Source: Pezizomycotina sp. ARF18
Taxonomy: Eukaryota > Ascomycota
Assembly: GCA_002224055.1 (NCBI GenBank)
Contig: AZLU01000101.1
Span: forward strand, 79,668 to 143,667
Direction: 5' to 3'
DNA length: 64,000 bases
Each line of letters starts with the position of its first letter. Position 1 is the stretch's first letter. Shown here in pieces: positions 34,191-45,774 of this stretch. The notes beneath the pieces were generated by a model. It saw only the letters and a program-made list of their open reading frames with translations. It made no database searches and was not told where the DNA came from. Position numbers and translations under genes: made by a program.

Positions 34191-37100
34191 ATGATAGTCC
34201 CATAGAACTGAAGTTGATTTTCCAGTGCCCAGGGCGTATTATTGATCCTTCAATGTGTATAAATCTTGACAAGTATATTCCCAGTGCGGTGGAGGAGAAG
34301 CTATCATGGTCTATTTCCCTCGGATTTGCTCTATCCGAATTTGAGAAGCCTATACCAATTCCCGTCAGCCGGATTTCAATTAGGATCTCGGATCGCGTTT
34401 CCAATATTGCCCATTGCTGGTAAATAGACACGCACGACACGTTAACTTGGCTGCGCTGGATGAGTTTACAGTCTGCAAAGGAAATTTCCGTGGTGTTCTA
34501 GGTAACGGACTTCTGTTCCTTTCAGGCGAAATCGCATCGATGGACTGATCCAGTTTTTCGCGCGACAAGTTTTGATTTTTATTTTTTGGAAAAAATTGAG
34601 CTAAATTTGTCTAGTGCTCCTCAATATGCAGAGATCTGCATTTGCCTCCACCAACTCCAATAACTAGCCGAACAATAACATTGTACGCATCGCAATTCCT
34701 AGCCAATCATACCTGGAGGGTGGCTGCAGAACCACTGAGCTGTAAAAATTAAGATGGCTTCGATATCTCCAGGAACTCTTTCTGCGCTTTTGTTAGCCTC
34801 TTGCTTTCTAGTTAGTTTTTATTACACAGCTTTGTCGTTCGCCATGATCTCACCACTTGAGCTAGAATTTTCCTGTGAAGCTGCACCCAAATCCTAACCC
34901 CAACTTTAGCAACAAGCCTTGTTTTGAAATTCCTCAATGTGCATTGTTTTAATCTCCATTCGTAAAATTATAAAATGAAAGCGCTTATATACCAATTCTA
35001 ACAAGATGATTGCAATCACTGGTGCTGCAGGTTGCACACCTCATCGGAGTTTATCTATCAGTATGACGGCCATGAGGATTTTTTTTTTTTTTTTTTTGCC
35101 TTGAATTTCATGACCCGGTAGCTCTTGGCTGGGTAATACAAGCGAGGGTCATCTCCAGACTGAAAAGTCTTATCCCCGCACTAGTTTCACTTTTGACAGG
35201 GAATACGCCGTCGATTTCTGGTCCGACTACCAACTTCGGCTGATCGTTGAGCCTCTCTATAAGCAGGAAGATATCCAATGGCAAAGGCTTTCGGTGACTT
35301 TTCTCCATGAACAGAACAGCTGAAGCGGACACTATCTCGCCGCAGAAAACCGACGTTTCCCCGCTTCGATGACTTTCCAACAACAGCGGACTCCCCACAA
35401 AAAAGCCCTTGTTAACTGTTTTGAATATCAGACCGGCTGCACGAGTGAGATGCATAAATCTCTCATTATTAATTCTTATAGTAGTACCAGGTGACTAGCA
35501 AACGCAGAACCGATATTTTGTTGTTTTGCACACAAGAAAGTGCGGCATTGATCAATTATTGTTGTCATTTGTACTTCTTTTCCAACCTCTTTTGTTGATA
35601 AGCGGCGAGTCCGTTAAACTAAAAATTCTACTTATTTTACGTGTAAACGCGTACTACGGCTGCGAAAAGCCTTGTTAACAATGCTTCGTCTGCTCTCTTC
35701 AAGCAAGACGAAAATAGTTTTGCCTTTACTGATCAAGAGCCCCTTTCTTCTGCGTCCAGTAACCATGACACAGATGCGCGACACGTGGAGCAGAGGTGGA
35801 GGCTGGGGCGAATCATACTCACAGCAACAATAAGCCTTCATTTAGCTACAATTCCAAATTGTTATCGCAGTCTCCCTCAGGATTCATCTCAAGACAAAAA
35901 ATGCGAACATTGTGTACCGTGCGCATGAAGGTGAACGATGTCTTCAACATGCAGCAAATCCCTACGCTCTATCGCCTGCCTCCATTTTGGATTTAAAAGA
36001 GATTAGATACCAGGAGGTTGGAAACACATCCGCATCCCTTGCTCGCCGAGATTGCTTGTACTTCCGGTCGGGTCCCAAACACCCGTGGTGGCCCTGTATC
36101 CAATCCCGTTCCAGCACGTTCATTCAGGCTAATGCTGGAAGTCTAGACTTTGTCAGGCAAAAAGCCCCCAAACTCCAGACTCAGAGACCTTGTCGTGGGG
36201 TTTTCGCAAGTTGAGTAGTTGGCGACTCGCTTCCAGTGCGAAGGGCTTCTGCTAAAATAATTAGAAGAAGCATGGACTTCTCCGTGCCTAGTTTACCAAG
36301 CAACCTTGAACCCAACAGCAAATAAAGCGAACTTGTGTGTTTTCCGGTAGAAAAACATCCGTCACATCCACACCTCCCAATGTAAACAGAACGATAACAA
36401 AAGAGTAAGATGAATTAAGACAAGGCTGCCGCTGATTTGGCTAAATACACGAAAGCTGTATCCACTTCTAAGGACCTTAAAAGTTAAGGACAAATAGGGA
36501 CAAAAGCTTAGTGCGAGTTCAACCTAGAAGATAGAAGTTCCGGCAAAGTACCGACTTGGCAGGGAGAGGAAAAGGCTTGAATTTTTTTTCCTTGAAAAAT
36601 TGTCTTCCTATTTATAGCCAAGGCCCGTTTAAAAGTAAGGTGGGCCGATGTGAATATCTTCCCCCTTCAATTGAGCGATTAACGAGGCTTTGATGAACCT
36701 AGGTCCTGTTTTGAGGTCATCCTTCGGCAGCTTTCTACTGTATTTGATTGATCTGACCGATCACTAGAAACAAGGCTGGATATTTTCAATCAGGCTGTTC
36801 GTGCATTAGTGATGCGCGAGCTCTTCTTAACCAACCAGACAACAGCAGGTGAAGGCAGACGCTATTGATAGGATTCTCTGGGAGCAGAACCGTCTGCGTT
36901 GTCACTATTCTTCGTCGATTGGGAAATTCGGGAGGAAGGACTTGAACCGCGGTATTATCGTCAGTGAAAGAAAACAATTGGTCACATTACAAGCCATTGA
37001 ATCGCGATTCGTTTCAGCACTTAAAAGCTTTTCTTCGCGATAGCTAGGCGAAGATATAGGGATAATTACTTATCATGAAACGAAAACACGGACGAACTTG

Positions 37101-38043
37101 TAATCTTTTATGGGAACACAAAAGCATACAAAGGACCTCAAATTAAAATTACATCGGCGCCAAAGTCTTGCTTTCCGGAAGATACCTTTAGTAGTATCAT
37201 GTTTTCGACTTCCGTCTAACTCTTGGAGTATCCACCCTTTCCGTAGTTAGATAATACCAAGACTCAAAATACAATACAGCAAAACCAAATATCACCATAA
37301 CATCGCGACAAACTAGCGACTGGTGGGGGCACTGGGCAGTAAGGATACTCTTGGCCGCAAACGCGCTAAACCGCATTGGAGAAAGGCTGAGCACCGACCC
37401 CTCCTTGGCGGGCTCCACCTTGAGAACATCCAGAAAAGCCATATTGAAGCTTTCCGGAGCGATGGACCGCCGATTTGTTGAAGAGAGTTGGCAAATGCAC
37501 TGCAGTGTTGCCGCCACCAGCCGACAAAGGGGTCCGCGAAGGCCAAATTTGTATCCTGAATAACTCCCCTCACTCCACTTTTTTGCTCATTGCACTGTGT
37601 TTCTTTTTCGAGCTTAATATAGCATGATATGATGTGTTCTACGACCCTCAATGACAACGAAGGAAAGTCGCCGGGAATCTGGCTTTGAGGAAAAAGGAAA
37701 GATAATGAGGTCTCTAACATCCAGTTGCTAAGCCTACACCCAGGTTCCTCTATAGTCGACCAGTTGCTATGTCTGCATTCTTTCTGAGGACCGAAATATG
37801 GTAAACCTCTTCACTTCAACGTGGAGACATTAGACAGCGATTGTCTATATAAACCCCATCAGTTTCCCTCCTCAGACCTTCCTTTTCTCTTCAGTCTCTC
37901 AGTTCCCCACGACTCAGCAGGACCACATTCAACCCTCTCGCTTTCCAAACATCTTCAAAGCCTCCTTTGAAAGTTTAGACCTTCGCTTTTCAACGATCGC
38001 TCTATATCAAACAGCTCCTCTCGCTCATAACTCATTTTCCACA
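34191..38043. other. Gene-poor stretch of about 3.8 kb
   Basis: Several open frames under 140 codons occur on both strands (for example 35108-35455 minus and 37313-37720 minus), none with a recognisable domain or coding bias. A 19-nt T run lies near 35080. The last 200 bp are the promoter and CT-rich leader of the gene at 38044. Confidence 0.45.
37846..37853 (+). promoter_or_regulatory. TATA box of the small secreted protein gene
   Basis: TATATAAA is followed by a pyrimidine-rich leader with CTCTTCAGTC and TTTCCACA just before ATG 38044. Strong TATA plus CT-rich leader is usual for highly expressed fungal secreted-protein genes. Confidence 0.55.
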
Positions 38044-38467
38044 ATGAAGTTCATCTCTGCTATCCCCTTCGTCTCTGCCCTCGTTGGCATCGCCTCTGCC
38101 GGTCCTCTCGAGGCCCGTGGCGACCACGGCGGCAAGATCTCCTACACCCGCTGGTCCCCATGGGAGAACAGGGATACGCACTACTCCTGCGACTCGAGCG
38201 GTTACGACTACGCCAACCGCTGCTGCCGCAGCGAGAAGAAGTGCTGGTACGACCCCTGGGATTGCCGCTGGGAGTGCTGCGACGCCCACACCTGGGACTG
38301 GAACCACGGCTGCCCCACCTACTACGTCGGCCGCAAGGAACGACCACCAGAAGCGCTACAACTACTACGGAGGAGGCAACGCGATTGCCACAAGAGTACG
38401 ACGACGACGTGGCCGTGGTCACCACTCCGACTACCTTCGCGGTGGCCAGTGGAAGAAGTGGCATTAA
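38044..38467 (+). CDS. Small secreted protein with eight cysteines, Trp/Tyr-rich
   Basis: MKFISAIPFVSALVGIASA is a clear signal peptide (cleavage about residue 19), followed by GPLEARGDHGG. The mature domain has eight Cys (residues 49, 60, 61, 67, 74, 78, 79, 90) spaced C-x10-CC-x5-C-x6-C-x3-CC-x10-C, with many Trp and Tyr. After residue 98 (about 38337) the C-ending codon bias moves to the next frame, giving a Tyr/Gly-rich, then strongly basic tail (VRRRRGRGHH) that ends WKKWH at 38467; total about 140 residues. The uninterrupted frame runs to 38709 but looks non-coding after 38340, so one extra G near 38337 is suspected. I do not recognise the family. Secretion and disulfides are inferred; an effector-like role is only a possibility. 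Confidence 0.7.
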
Positions 38468-39329
38468 GCCCTTCCTCTCTCTCGCTCCTAACCGGTTTAT
38501 CGTCGTCACCAGCAACGCTATCCTCCCACGGTCTTTCGGCTTTTCTACGATTACATTCACGTTTTATTGACTTAATTAATGTTTGGTTCTTTAATTATGG
38601 CTTAATGTGTGTATTTATGAATGTGGTGTTCACGATTGGGTCTTTTGGATTGGATATACTAAAACTGGGGCAGCCTGTTTTCTCTCCTTCACTCTCACCG
38701 TTGGTCTGATTAGGTTCAAGTACCAACGTATGGCTTAGCTAGCTAGCAGAATAGTAGTAATAGTTCAATAAATACTTCTGTTATCGGACACAAACGCCCT
38801 TTGCGAGAGACGTGCTTTTGACTAGGAAAAAGTCTCTTGCCCATGTGTATTCTCAGTAGAGCGCTGCAGAGCCTATGCTTATTTTTCAATGCTAACGTTA
38901 CGTCTTTCTCTTCGTAATACTCACCAAAATATATATGCCAGCTTGGATTTGAACCCCGAGTCCTTCTCCGATCCCATTAGCACTAAGGGTACAAAGCAAG
39001 CGAATTTTTTTATCGCTCCTTGTACGTCTTAGCAGCTTTAGATTTTCTCGTAACGTTAGTCGGAAATCCAAACGAAAAGATACAGATTGAAAAGTAGAAA
39101 GGTACATCCAAAATTAGATCCAAGCGAAATCCAAGTTGCTTTGAATACCCTAGTATATAACTTTGCCTACAATGGCTAGTAGTATGAGATATCATTGTCG
39201 TCTGGGTTTCGCGATTTGTTCTGGCATGGGGTACCTTCGGTCTGGGATGATTGGAGTTGTTTGGGCTTCCGCTTCTCAGCAGGTTCTGTTATGTTTAGTA
39301 ATGCTTTTAATTTAAACAGCTAGACTATC
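38468..39329. other. Intergenic stretch
   Basis: The 3' flank of the small secreted protein gene is followed by AT-biased DNA with no supported gene. A TTTGAACCCC box near 38947 resembles a reverse tRNA B box, but no tRNA fold accompanies it. Confidence 0.4.
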
Positions 39330-40957
39330 GCACCATTATCGCTTCATAATACCCCTCCGGCCTTGAAAGATGAACGTTTAATCCATTCTGATCCGACGGC
39401 CTACCAGTACACCGTTTTATGTGGCGGTGGCCTCTCTTAACATGCGCCAGAGAGAGGACTCGGCGCCGAGTCCGAGAGCCTCTTCCGCCACTTCGTGATT
39501 CCTGGGCTATCTGCAAGCAGCGATTTGAACTCCCCGATACTTTCTAGTGTCTCGCCGGGAGCCAGCAATGCCTTAGCTTCCTTGATGTCCCGAGCTATTG
39601 CGGCTTCCTCTTGCGGGTAGATGACGAATCTGCCGCGGTATTATTGAGGTCTTCCATAATTTCTTGCAATTCCCGTTGCTTCTGCTCCGCAGTTCTAGTT
39701 CAGCCGCGTAGGGATTCAACGCGTCCAGCAACCCTTGTTCGTCAGTGTCGAGGAGGCTGCGATCTATCTCGTCGTCAGTCATAATCTCGCTCAACTCATC
39801 GACGTCTTCATCCGTGGTCGATTTTAGATGGTTAGATCGTCTTTGAATCCTTGTTGCCCATCTCCCTTTGGCTCTCCTCCTCCTTTTCCAAGTTTTCCCG
39901 GGCCAAACGGTCGTCTTCAACCTTTTTATGATAAGAAGTAAAAAACTGTCGCAACGTTGAGATCCTCTTCTGGTACATAAAACGTAGTCGCCTCGCCCCG
40001 GTTCAATATGCTTCGACTCCTCTAGCCATTCTGGACTTCGGAGGCGACTTCTGGTGTCGATCCCATCGGCCCTCCCCTATAAGCTGCCCACAATTCGTCC
40101 ACGGCGTCCTTATCCTTACCGCTGAATGCTGTCTTGGGAATCGACACGTCGTCGCGCTCTAAGTCTGCGAGGTGCACCATTATCCCTTGGATCCTTTTGA
40201 GAGCATCCTGAGGAATATCGGTATTCTGTCCGCCGTCATTGAGAACCGAGAGGGCATTGATCTCCGCGTTCTTTGCGCCTGACGCCCGGTTATCGGTTTA
40301 ATATTCTTCGGTTGTAAGCCGTCGTTACCCTTACCTTCTGAAGCATCGCCGTTTTCTTTTCTTTGCTGCCGTAGGATTTTTCTCCTAGCAGCGAGTTGCT
40401 GCTTCTTAAGAGCCTCTTTTGCTTTCTGTTGCTCCTAATTTTCATCTTCCTTTGGTCGGTAGGATACCGGCGGCTCCAAGTCCTATCACAGCAGCCGGAG
40501 CGCCGATCCCGATGCCAGATTACGGTCGAAGTGTGAACCACCCCCTCCGGCTTTTCTACTGGCACCGCAGTAGCGATGTTCCGGGCGTGGTGCCGACCGT
40601 AGTAGCCGACGAGACCGCGGTGGTAGAATAATCTCCTGAAATTGCAGTGGAATAGGCGCCTGAGGCGGCACCAGAGGTTGCGACAGTTGTGGAAGCGCCC
40701 GAAGGTAGTTGAAGGTATACGCGAAGCTAGGCACCGTCCGGCTCGTCGCGGTATTGGTATTAGTAGCAGTATCGGTAGCAGTTGCGGTTCCGGTTGTGGT
40801 TCCAGTGGCAGTTCCAGTTCCAGTTACGGTGGCAGTGTGGTAGCCGTAGCCGTAGCCGTAGCCGTGCCTGTAGACTCAGAATCGAGCGGCGCTGCGAAAA
40901 TCGCTTGGGGAGGACGAAAGCCTCTGCCGCAATGAGGAAACATGTACGGAGTTTCAT
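39330..40957 (-). CDS. Mucin-like/coiled-coil protein of unknown family, copy A, frame-disrupted
   Basis: On the minus strand ATG 40957 opens MKLRTCFLIAAEAFVLPK, continued after a frame change by AIFAAPLDSES, a signal peptide ending FAAP. A Thr/Gly/Ala-rich region follows (repeated GT, AT and ATTT units, 40870-40730), then STTVATSGAASGAYSTAISG, all mucin-like. Near 40510 comes the hydrophobic Gly-rich GIGAPAAVIGLGAAGILPTK. From about 40460 it is Lys/Gln/Glu-rich with KKQQLAARRKILRQQRKEN, suggesting a long coiled coil, and continues with charged segments to about 39500 or beyond. The 3' end is uncertain. The order signal peptide, Thr-rich ectodomain, Gly-rich hydrophobic segment, charged coil is shared with the gene at 41647-42665. 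No known domain is recognised. Confidence 0.5.
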
Positions 40958-41646
40958 TATTTTTATCTCTTTCTTCGCCTCCCTCTCTTTTCTTTTGTTA
41001 TAGCGGTCGGTCCGTTGGAGTGAAAGGAAATAGGCTTGGAGACCAATACTCCATGAGTTTCATCCGGATACCTCTTATATACCCATCCACTGGCTACAAA
41101 GTCTTTTCCTTTGTGGTCACTACAATTATAGTTTATCTAGATCGCACGTAGCACTTAGAGTATCTGATCAGAGAGCTCTAACGATAATTTGATGTCATGG
41201 TTTCTTTGGCGGAGGTGTTCTTGTAGTGCTTCTAGTACGGTAATAATGGCTTGATCATCTAGTGCATGCAGTTTTCGCCTCCCCTCAGCTCCGATATTGA
41301 TGCTTTTAGGAGGGTTACATGATTACACTGGTTTAGAAGCTTGAGCTTGTGTTGTTCTAGAATATCATGATGCATTGAGTGAAAGCTTAAACTATGAAAA
41401 CTTTCAATATCTCTGGAGTGCCAAAGCCAAATTAACCCTCCCAATCCGACCGAAAAGCATTGATTGGTTCTACCCCTTATGAGAACGAGTATTGCCGCGA
41501 GAAGGAGGGCGAGCTGAGGCTACATTGTTATCGTGGCCGGCAATGTAGGCCTCACCAATATTATCGGGGCCAACTTAAGAATCAAAAGCCCAAGGCTGTA
41601 GCTTTCGGTTGAGGTTGTTGTTAAGTGCCCTTTATTTGGTAGTATT

Positions 41647-42665
41647 CTAGCAGATTTCAAAACCTATCATACTATCGCAATTTATTTGTATACATTTACC
41701 ACAAACTTTTCCAAGCTCTCTCAAGAAAGTTCCCGATGCTTTGAGAAACATCCTCATTATCGACTCCGATTCGAAGCTGTGATAAATGGTCTCGTCTAGT
41801 GGCTTTAAAGAGTTGCCTCGGGGTCCATAAACGCTGGATCCGCGGGATTCGTGGTGTGCATCAGGTTTTGAATCCTCTGAAACCCTCAGCTCCGCCGTAA
41901 GCGTGCAGTCCTCCGCCTTTTGAAGCTGCTCCCGAATTATCTGTTTATCCTGCTCTGTAAGGGGCACGGCGTTATTTATCTTCTCGAGTTTCCTCATCGC
42001 ACTTTCGAACTGTCGAGCCTTCTCTGCCACGGATTGCTCCTCAGCATAACCCTTGAGCCCATCAAGACCCGATCGTTCGATTTCCCTGAGAGAATGTGTA
42101 GACGTGTCACCAGTTATATCTTCCGACAAAGTAGAAGCTTTTCCGTCGTCCTTCATAGGCTCGATTCGTGCATTTCCTTTGCTCCTAATTTCTCCTCGAG
42201 GTTCTGCTTTTTCGGTTTTGGCGCGACCGGTTTGTTGAGAGTTCATCGGAGTCTTGCAAACTCTGTCCTTAGAGGCCTTCGATTTGCCGCTTGCATTTCA
42301 CGCTGCTTTTGCGTCCGCCTTTCGTGCTGGCGCCATCGAAAATCTTCGTATTTCCGCTTCCTCTTCTTTGGGTCTATCCATGAATCTGCGTAACCAAGAC
42401 CCAACGCCCCAAGAACTCCGACGCCTATATTACGGCCCAAATGGAAATCCTCTGTCGGTTTGATTTCAGGGGCAGTACTGGTAGACGTCGCGGTTGGTGA
42501 CCCAGTAGGGTAGTAGGCGTTATAGGTACCGTATTGGCAGATGCTACAGAAAATGAAGCGGTAGTGGTCGCCGTTTATGAATTCGGCGTGGGGTGCTGCA
42601 AAGATAACATGTGGCAGTACGAAGGCCTCTACTACAAGGAAACGGAAATATCGATGATATTTCAT
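41647..42665 (-). CDS. Mucin-like/coiled-coil protein of unknown family, copy B
   Basis: On the minus strand ATG 42665 begins MKYHRYFRFLVVEAFVLPHV, then IFAAPHAEF, a signal peptide with the same EAFVLP..IFAAP core as copy A. A short Thr/Ser-rich part (YPTGSPTATSTSTAPEIKP) is followed by RNIGVGVLGALGLGYADSW and a basic stretch PKKRKRK. The rest is charged and probably helical (QHERRTQKQREMQAAN). One frame change at about 42265 joins to KASKDRVCKTPMNSQQ and a second open part (42246-41647) with KARQFESAMRKLEKINN and EQDKQIIREQLQKAED, ending FEIC at 41647. About 340 residues. Unknown function; the pair could be membrane-linked or surface proteins. Confidence 0.6.
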
Positions 42666-43714
42666 TATAGCACTTTCCCTATGCTCCTGTGTCCTGTGTA
42701 TTAAGTGGCTGCTTTTGATCCTTTAGCGGTGCGGAAGGCGGGTCGAATCGAAAATGATTATACACTGGCTTCCAGCCGATCGGTTTGAACCTGAATGTAC
42801 ATATAAAGATTCAGATCCTTGCCTGTGGAGTGACTATCTGGGGGATATATATTTACTTATTGCATATGTACCATAAGGTCCGAGGAAGTCCAGATTGTCA
42901 TTCGACGTCATTGTTCAGCCTTTGGATTCCTTAGACTTACAAACATCATGATACAAGCACCTTATCTAGCAGTAGATCTTGAAACCCTCAAGCTTATAGT
43001 AACCTGATGCTTTTGTATGTGAGGTTCTAGAATGTAGTGATATACTGACAGAAAGTTTAAGTTGTAGAAACTTCGCTAGAACTCTCATGTAGTCGACGTC
43101 CTCCACTCCAGGGAAAAAGGGACACCGAGATAAACGGCCCACTAACATCACGATGGTATTCCAAATGCAGAATTACTCCCTCTACATTAGCTCTAATGAA
43201 GATGTTCTTTCTAAGTAATGGGCTAATTACTATATAGCTTGGGCTCTAGTTTTGCAATATAAGAAAAAGCTTGCGATGCGTTCGATAGGCCGATGGTACG
43301 AAACGATGCATGACGAGCTTAGGAAAGCCAAATGAACAGGAGCCATGAGACAGACGTGGTAAAACCGCCCGTCCCTTTCGATCAACATCGCGCTTTCGAT
43401 ACCTTTCTTCCTCGTGTGGGCTTCAATGACCCTACAGGATGATTGAACATCAACTTCATTTGGAGTACAGACAGCCCATCATTTCCAGGGGATTCGGCTC
43501 CCACGGTGCTCATGAAACCACTCAACATCGGTAGCGTAAGAATGATAGGACAAGCGCAAGGAATCCAAATCCAGGTTTGAGCATTGATTGAGTACCGAGC
43601 CCAGTGATCGTGGTTGCGGTCTAGCTTAATCCGAGTTAGGTTCAGGCGGCGGAGATTGTCGTGTGCTTAAGCAAAAGAGCAAAGTTATGATGGGAAATTT
43701 GAGCTGGCAGGGAT
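42666..43714. other. Intergenic stretch
   Basis: Upstream region of the 42665 gene, then DNA with no supported gene on either strand. Confidence 0.4.
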
Positions 43715-44335
43715 TTAGATCTCGCAAATTCGTAGGGATTGCCGTGAAATACGTAGTGTTGATAAGGAAGCGGTATCCGAGCCGCTCACATCGAGCTCAC
43801 GTAGTCTCGGGCCTGTTATGACGCGAAAGAGGTTTTGAAAGGAGCCGGCCTGGGCACCTATTGAGATTGATATGTATTCGTAAATTGACCGCTGAATAGC
43901 TTTAGGCGATTGAAGTTTCGACTCATTGGCTCGCATGCTGTTGAATTAACTGAAGAACAGTCCGGAAAATGAGCATAGACAAAATATCAGGAAAGTCGAA
44001 TTTAATCTCCTCGAGGTTGGGTAGGTCTAGTCTCGAAAGAAGATGAGCAAACATATTGATAATGGCGATTTCTGCCTCTCGAGCTGTAGTTCTATCAACG
44101 CTCGACATCTCGACGGGATCCAATTCAATCGTGGCGTTTTGTGTGCCGCAGAGTTGAAACGTACGTAGAACTTTCTGCTCAAAGTCGGCAATGTACTGGG
44201 CGTGATCTTGAGGAGGAATAGTATAGTCGCGGTCGTACCTGATGGTCGTAGGAGAACAAATTCCACCCCGATACCACTCAGAAACAGGTCGAAAGCGGTT
44301 TTGAATAATGCCCCGTGTTGATATCTCGTACCCAC
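43715..44335 (-). CDS. Hypothetical protein, possibly F-box/LRR-like, frame-disrupted
   Basis: Three overlapping pieces on the minus strand read in order. 44270-44120 gives EWYRGGICSPTT, YDRDYTIPPQDHAQYIADFE and QKVLRTFQLCGTQNATIELD. 44123-43923 gives ARLLSRLDLPNLEEIKFDFP-type text (HLLSRLDLPNLEEIKFDFPD). 43936-43715 gives FQNLFRVITGPRLRELDVSG and ends LRICEI. The leucine-spaced LPNLEEIKF and PRLRELDVSG segments look like leucine-rich repeats of fungal F-box proteins, but no F-box is seen, so the N-terminus is missing or eroded. Two frame changes are needed. Confidence 0.45.
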
Positions 44336-45173
44336 TATGAACTCAAACTTATATAGACGCCGGTGATATCACGACCAGTTCCATAGCGCTACATCGGGAT
44401 GCCGACCCAAACATCACGACAACGACCGGACTTACGTGTTCAGCGTTCTTAACTGGGTATCTAACTCCTACGATAGTTCGGGCGGCGAAACTTGGGAGTA
44501 AAGGTAATTAAATGACTTCTTGGCTTACTATAGCTTCTCTCCGGTATGATCCATTTAGCGTGGATTTTTAGTGCGAGTGAGGTTCAAAATATTTTAATTT
44601 TATTTTCGTTTTGTATGAGGAATTGTTAGTTTTTGCAAATTTTTGCTGTTTTTCGAGGCGTCGGGCGCTCTCACCTAGGCAAGTTCCAATATACCAACGA
44701 AACGACCCGCGTGGCCACGCTAAATACTCTGGGCATGATTGCGTTTTAAAAAGGAAGCTCTGAGTTACTTTATAAACGGCTCACCACAGCCCGACGCCGA
44801 TGTTTTTCCCTGCGTGTTCCATGTTGTTGTTAAAAGCCAACAGGGGTAAGTGAACTTCCAGAAACTGCCAAACTCAGGAAACAAATTCGATGTTTAATTG
44901 ATCGCGTGGTTGAAACGGAAAGTGGCAAGCAATAGCCTCAAAAATTTATTCCCCTGGTACGGAAACATTTTTCGGGCATCAAAAACGTCCGATCTATCAT
45001 GGGGTGTAGCGTAAAACCTAATTCTACGGTATCTCGTTGACTGATTTCGTTAAGCTTGCTTCAATTTCTAACAGGTCTGCGGAACGGTATAAATACATGG
45101 CTTTGTAAGCCGCCTTGAGGAAAACAACTCTACAACCAGATACCCAAGAACTCGGAACGTAAAAACCTTTGCA
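44336..45173. other. Intergenic stretch with promoter of the 45174 gene
   Basis: No gene is seen. A TATA motif (TATAAATA, 45088-45095) lies 79 bp before the start codon at 45174. Confidence 0.45.
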
Positions 45174-45774
45174 ATGAAATCAGTCGCGATCCTCTCCTTC
45201 CTCCCTCTGCTCGTGCCAGCTCTACCTTCACCCTCTGGCAGCGATGGCGTATCGCGTCGTGGCGCTGGCAGCAACATCCAACTGAGCGTCTATAACCGGG
45301 CATGCCGACCGATGGCAAAATCATAACAGCCTGCAACGGGGTTTTCTGGATTGGCGGCACATCCTGTACCTCACACCCGGACAATATCTCTGCGCCACCC
45401 GATAATACCGGCGCCGCTGTGATCTCATACTCACCCTCGGCACAAACTGCCGGCATGAACACCGTCGTTCCGGGTGGGCAGCAGGTGTACATCGGCCCCG
45501 GTTATGCGCTGAAGTACACCGCTGCACACACTGCGGCCCGCCCGCCGACGAAGGAGCCGTTCTCACTGGCTTCAGCTACAAACCGTATAAGCCGTGGGAT
45601 GGCCCGTGCCGGGTTCGCTCAGCTGGCAGGGAAACGAGATGTACGCCTGCCCGCCGTCGGCGCAACTAACGGCGCTGAGTACCAGGTCTTCGCGAAGCTA
45701 CCAGGGAGGGTTGCCAGTCCTTCATGATGGCGGCGGTGGAATACGACGGAGAGCCTACTTGGCAATATGATTAA
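45174..45774 (+). CDS. Small secreted IgE-binding-like protein, frame-disrupted
   Basis: ATG 45174 opens the signal peptide MKSVAILSFLPLLVPALPSP, followed by a dibasic SRRG. Frame-corrected pieces match the fungal IgE-binding-protein family in order: NIQLSVYNRAC, VFWIGGTSC (45345), then NTVVPGGQQVYIGPGYALKY (45458), TGFSYKP, NEMYACP (45637), EYQVFAKLPG (45677) and the end MMAAVEYDGEPTWQYD at 45774. Members are secreted cell-wall or culture-filtrate proteins of unknown biochemical role. About four single-base frame changes interrupt it. A TATA box is at 45088. Confidence 0.75.

Noticed and set aside
38338-38709. Continuation of the small secreted protein to 221 residues in one frame
   Set aside because: After about 38337 the C-ending codon bias and Tyr/Gly/Trp character shift to another frame that stops at 38467; the long extension looks like untranslated DNA.
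38935-39010. Possible minus-strand tRNA end (TTTGAACCCC near 38947)
   Set aside because: No cloverleaf can be formed with neighbouring sequence.
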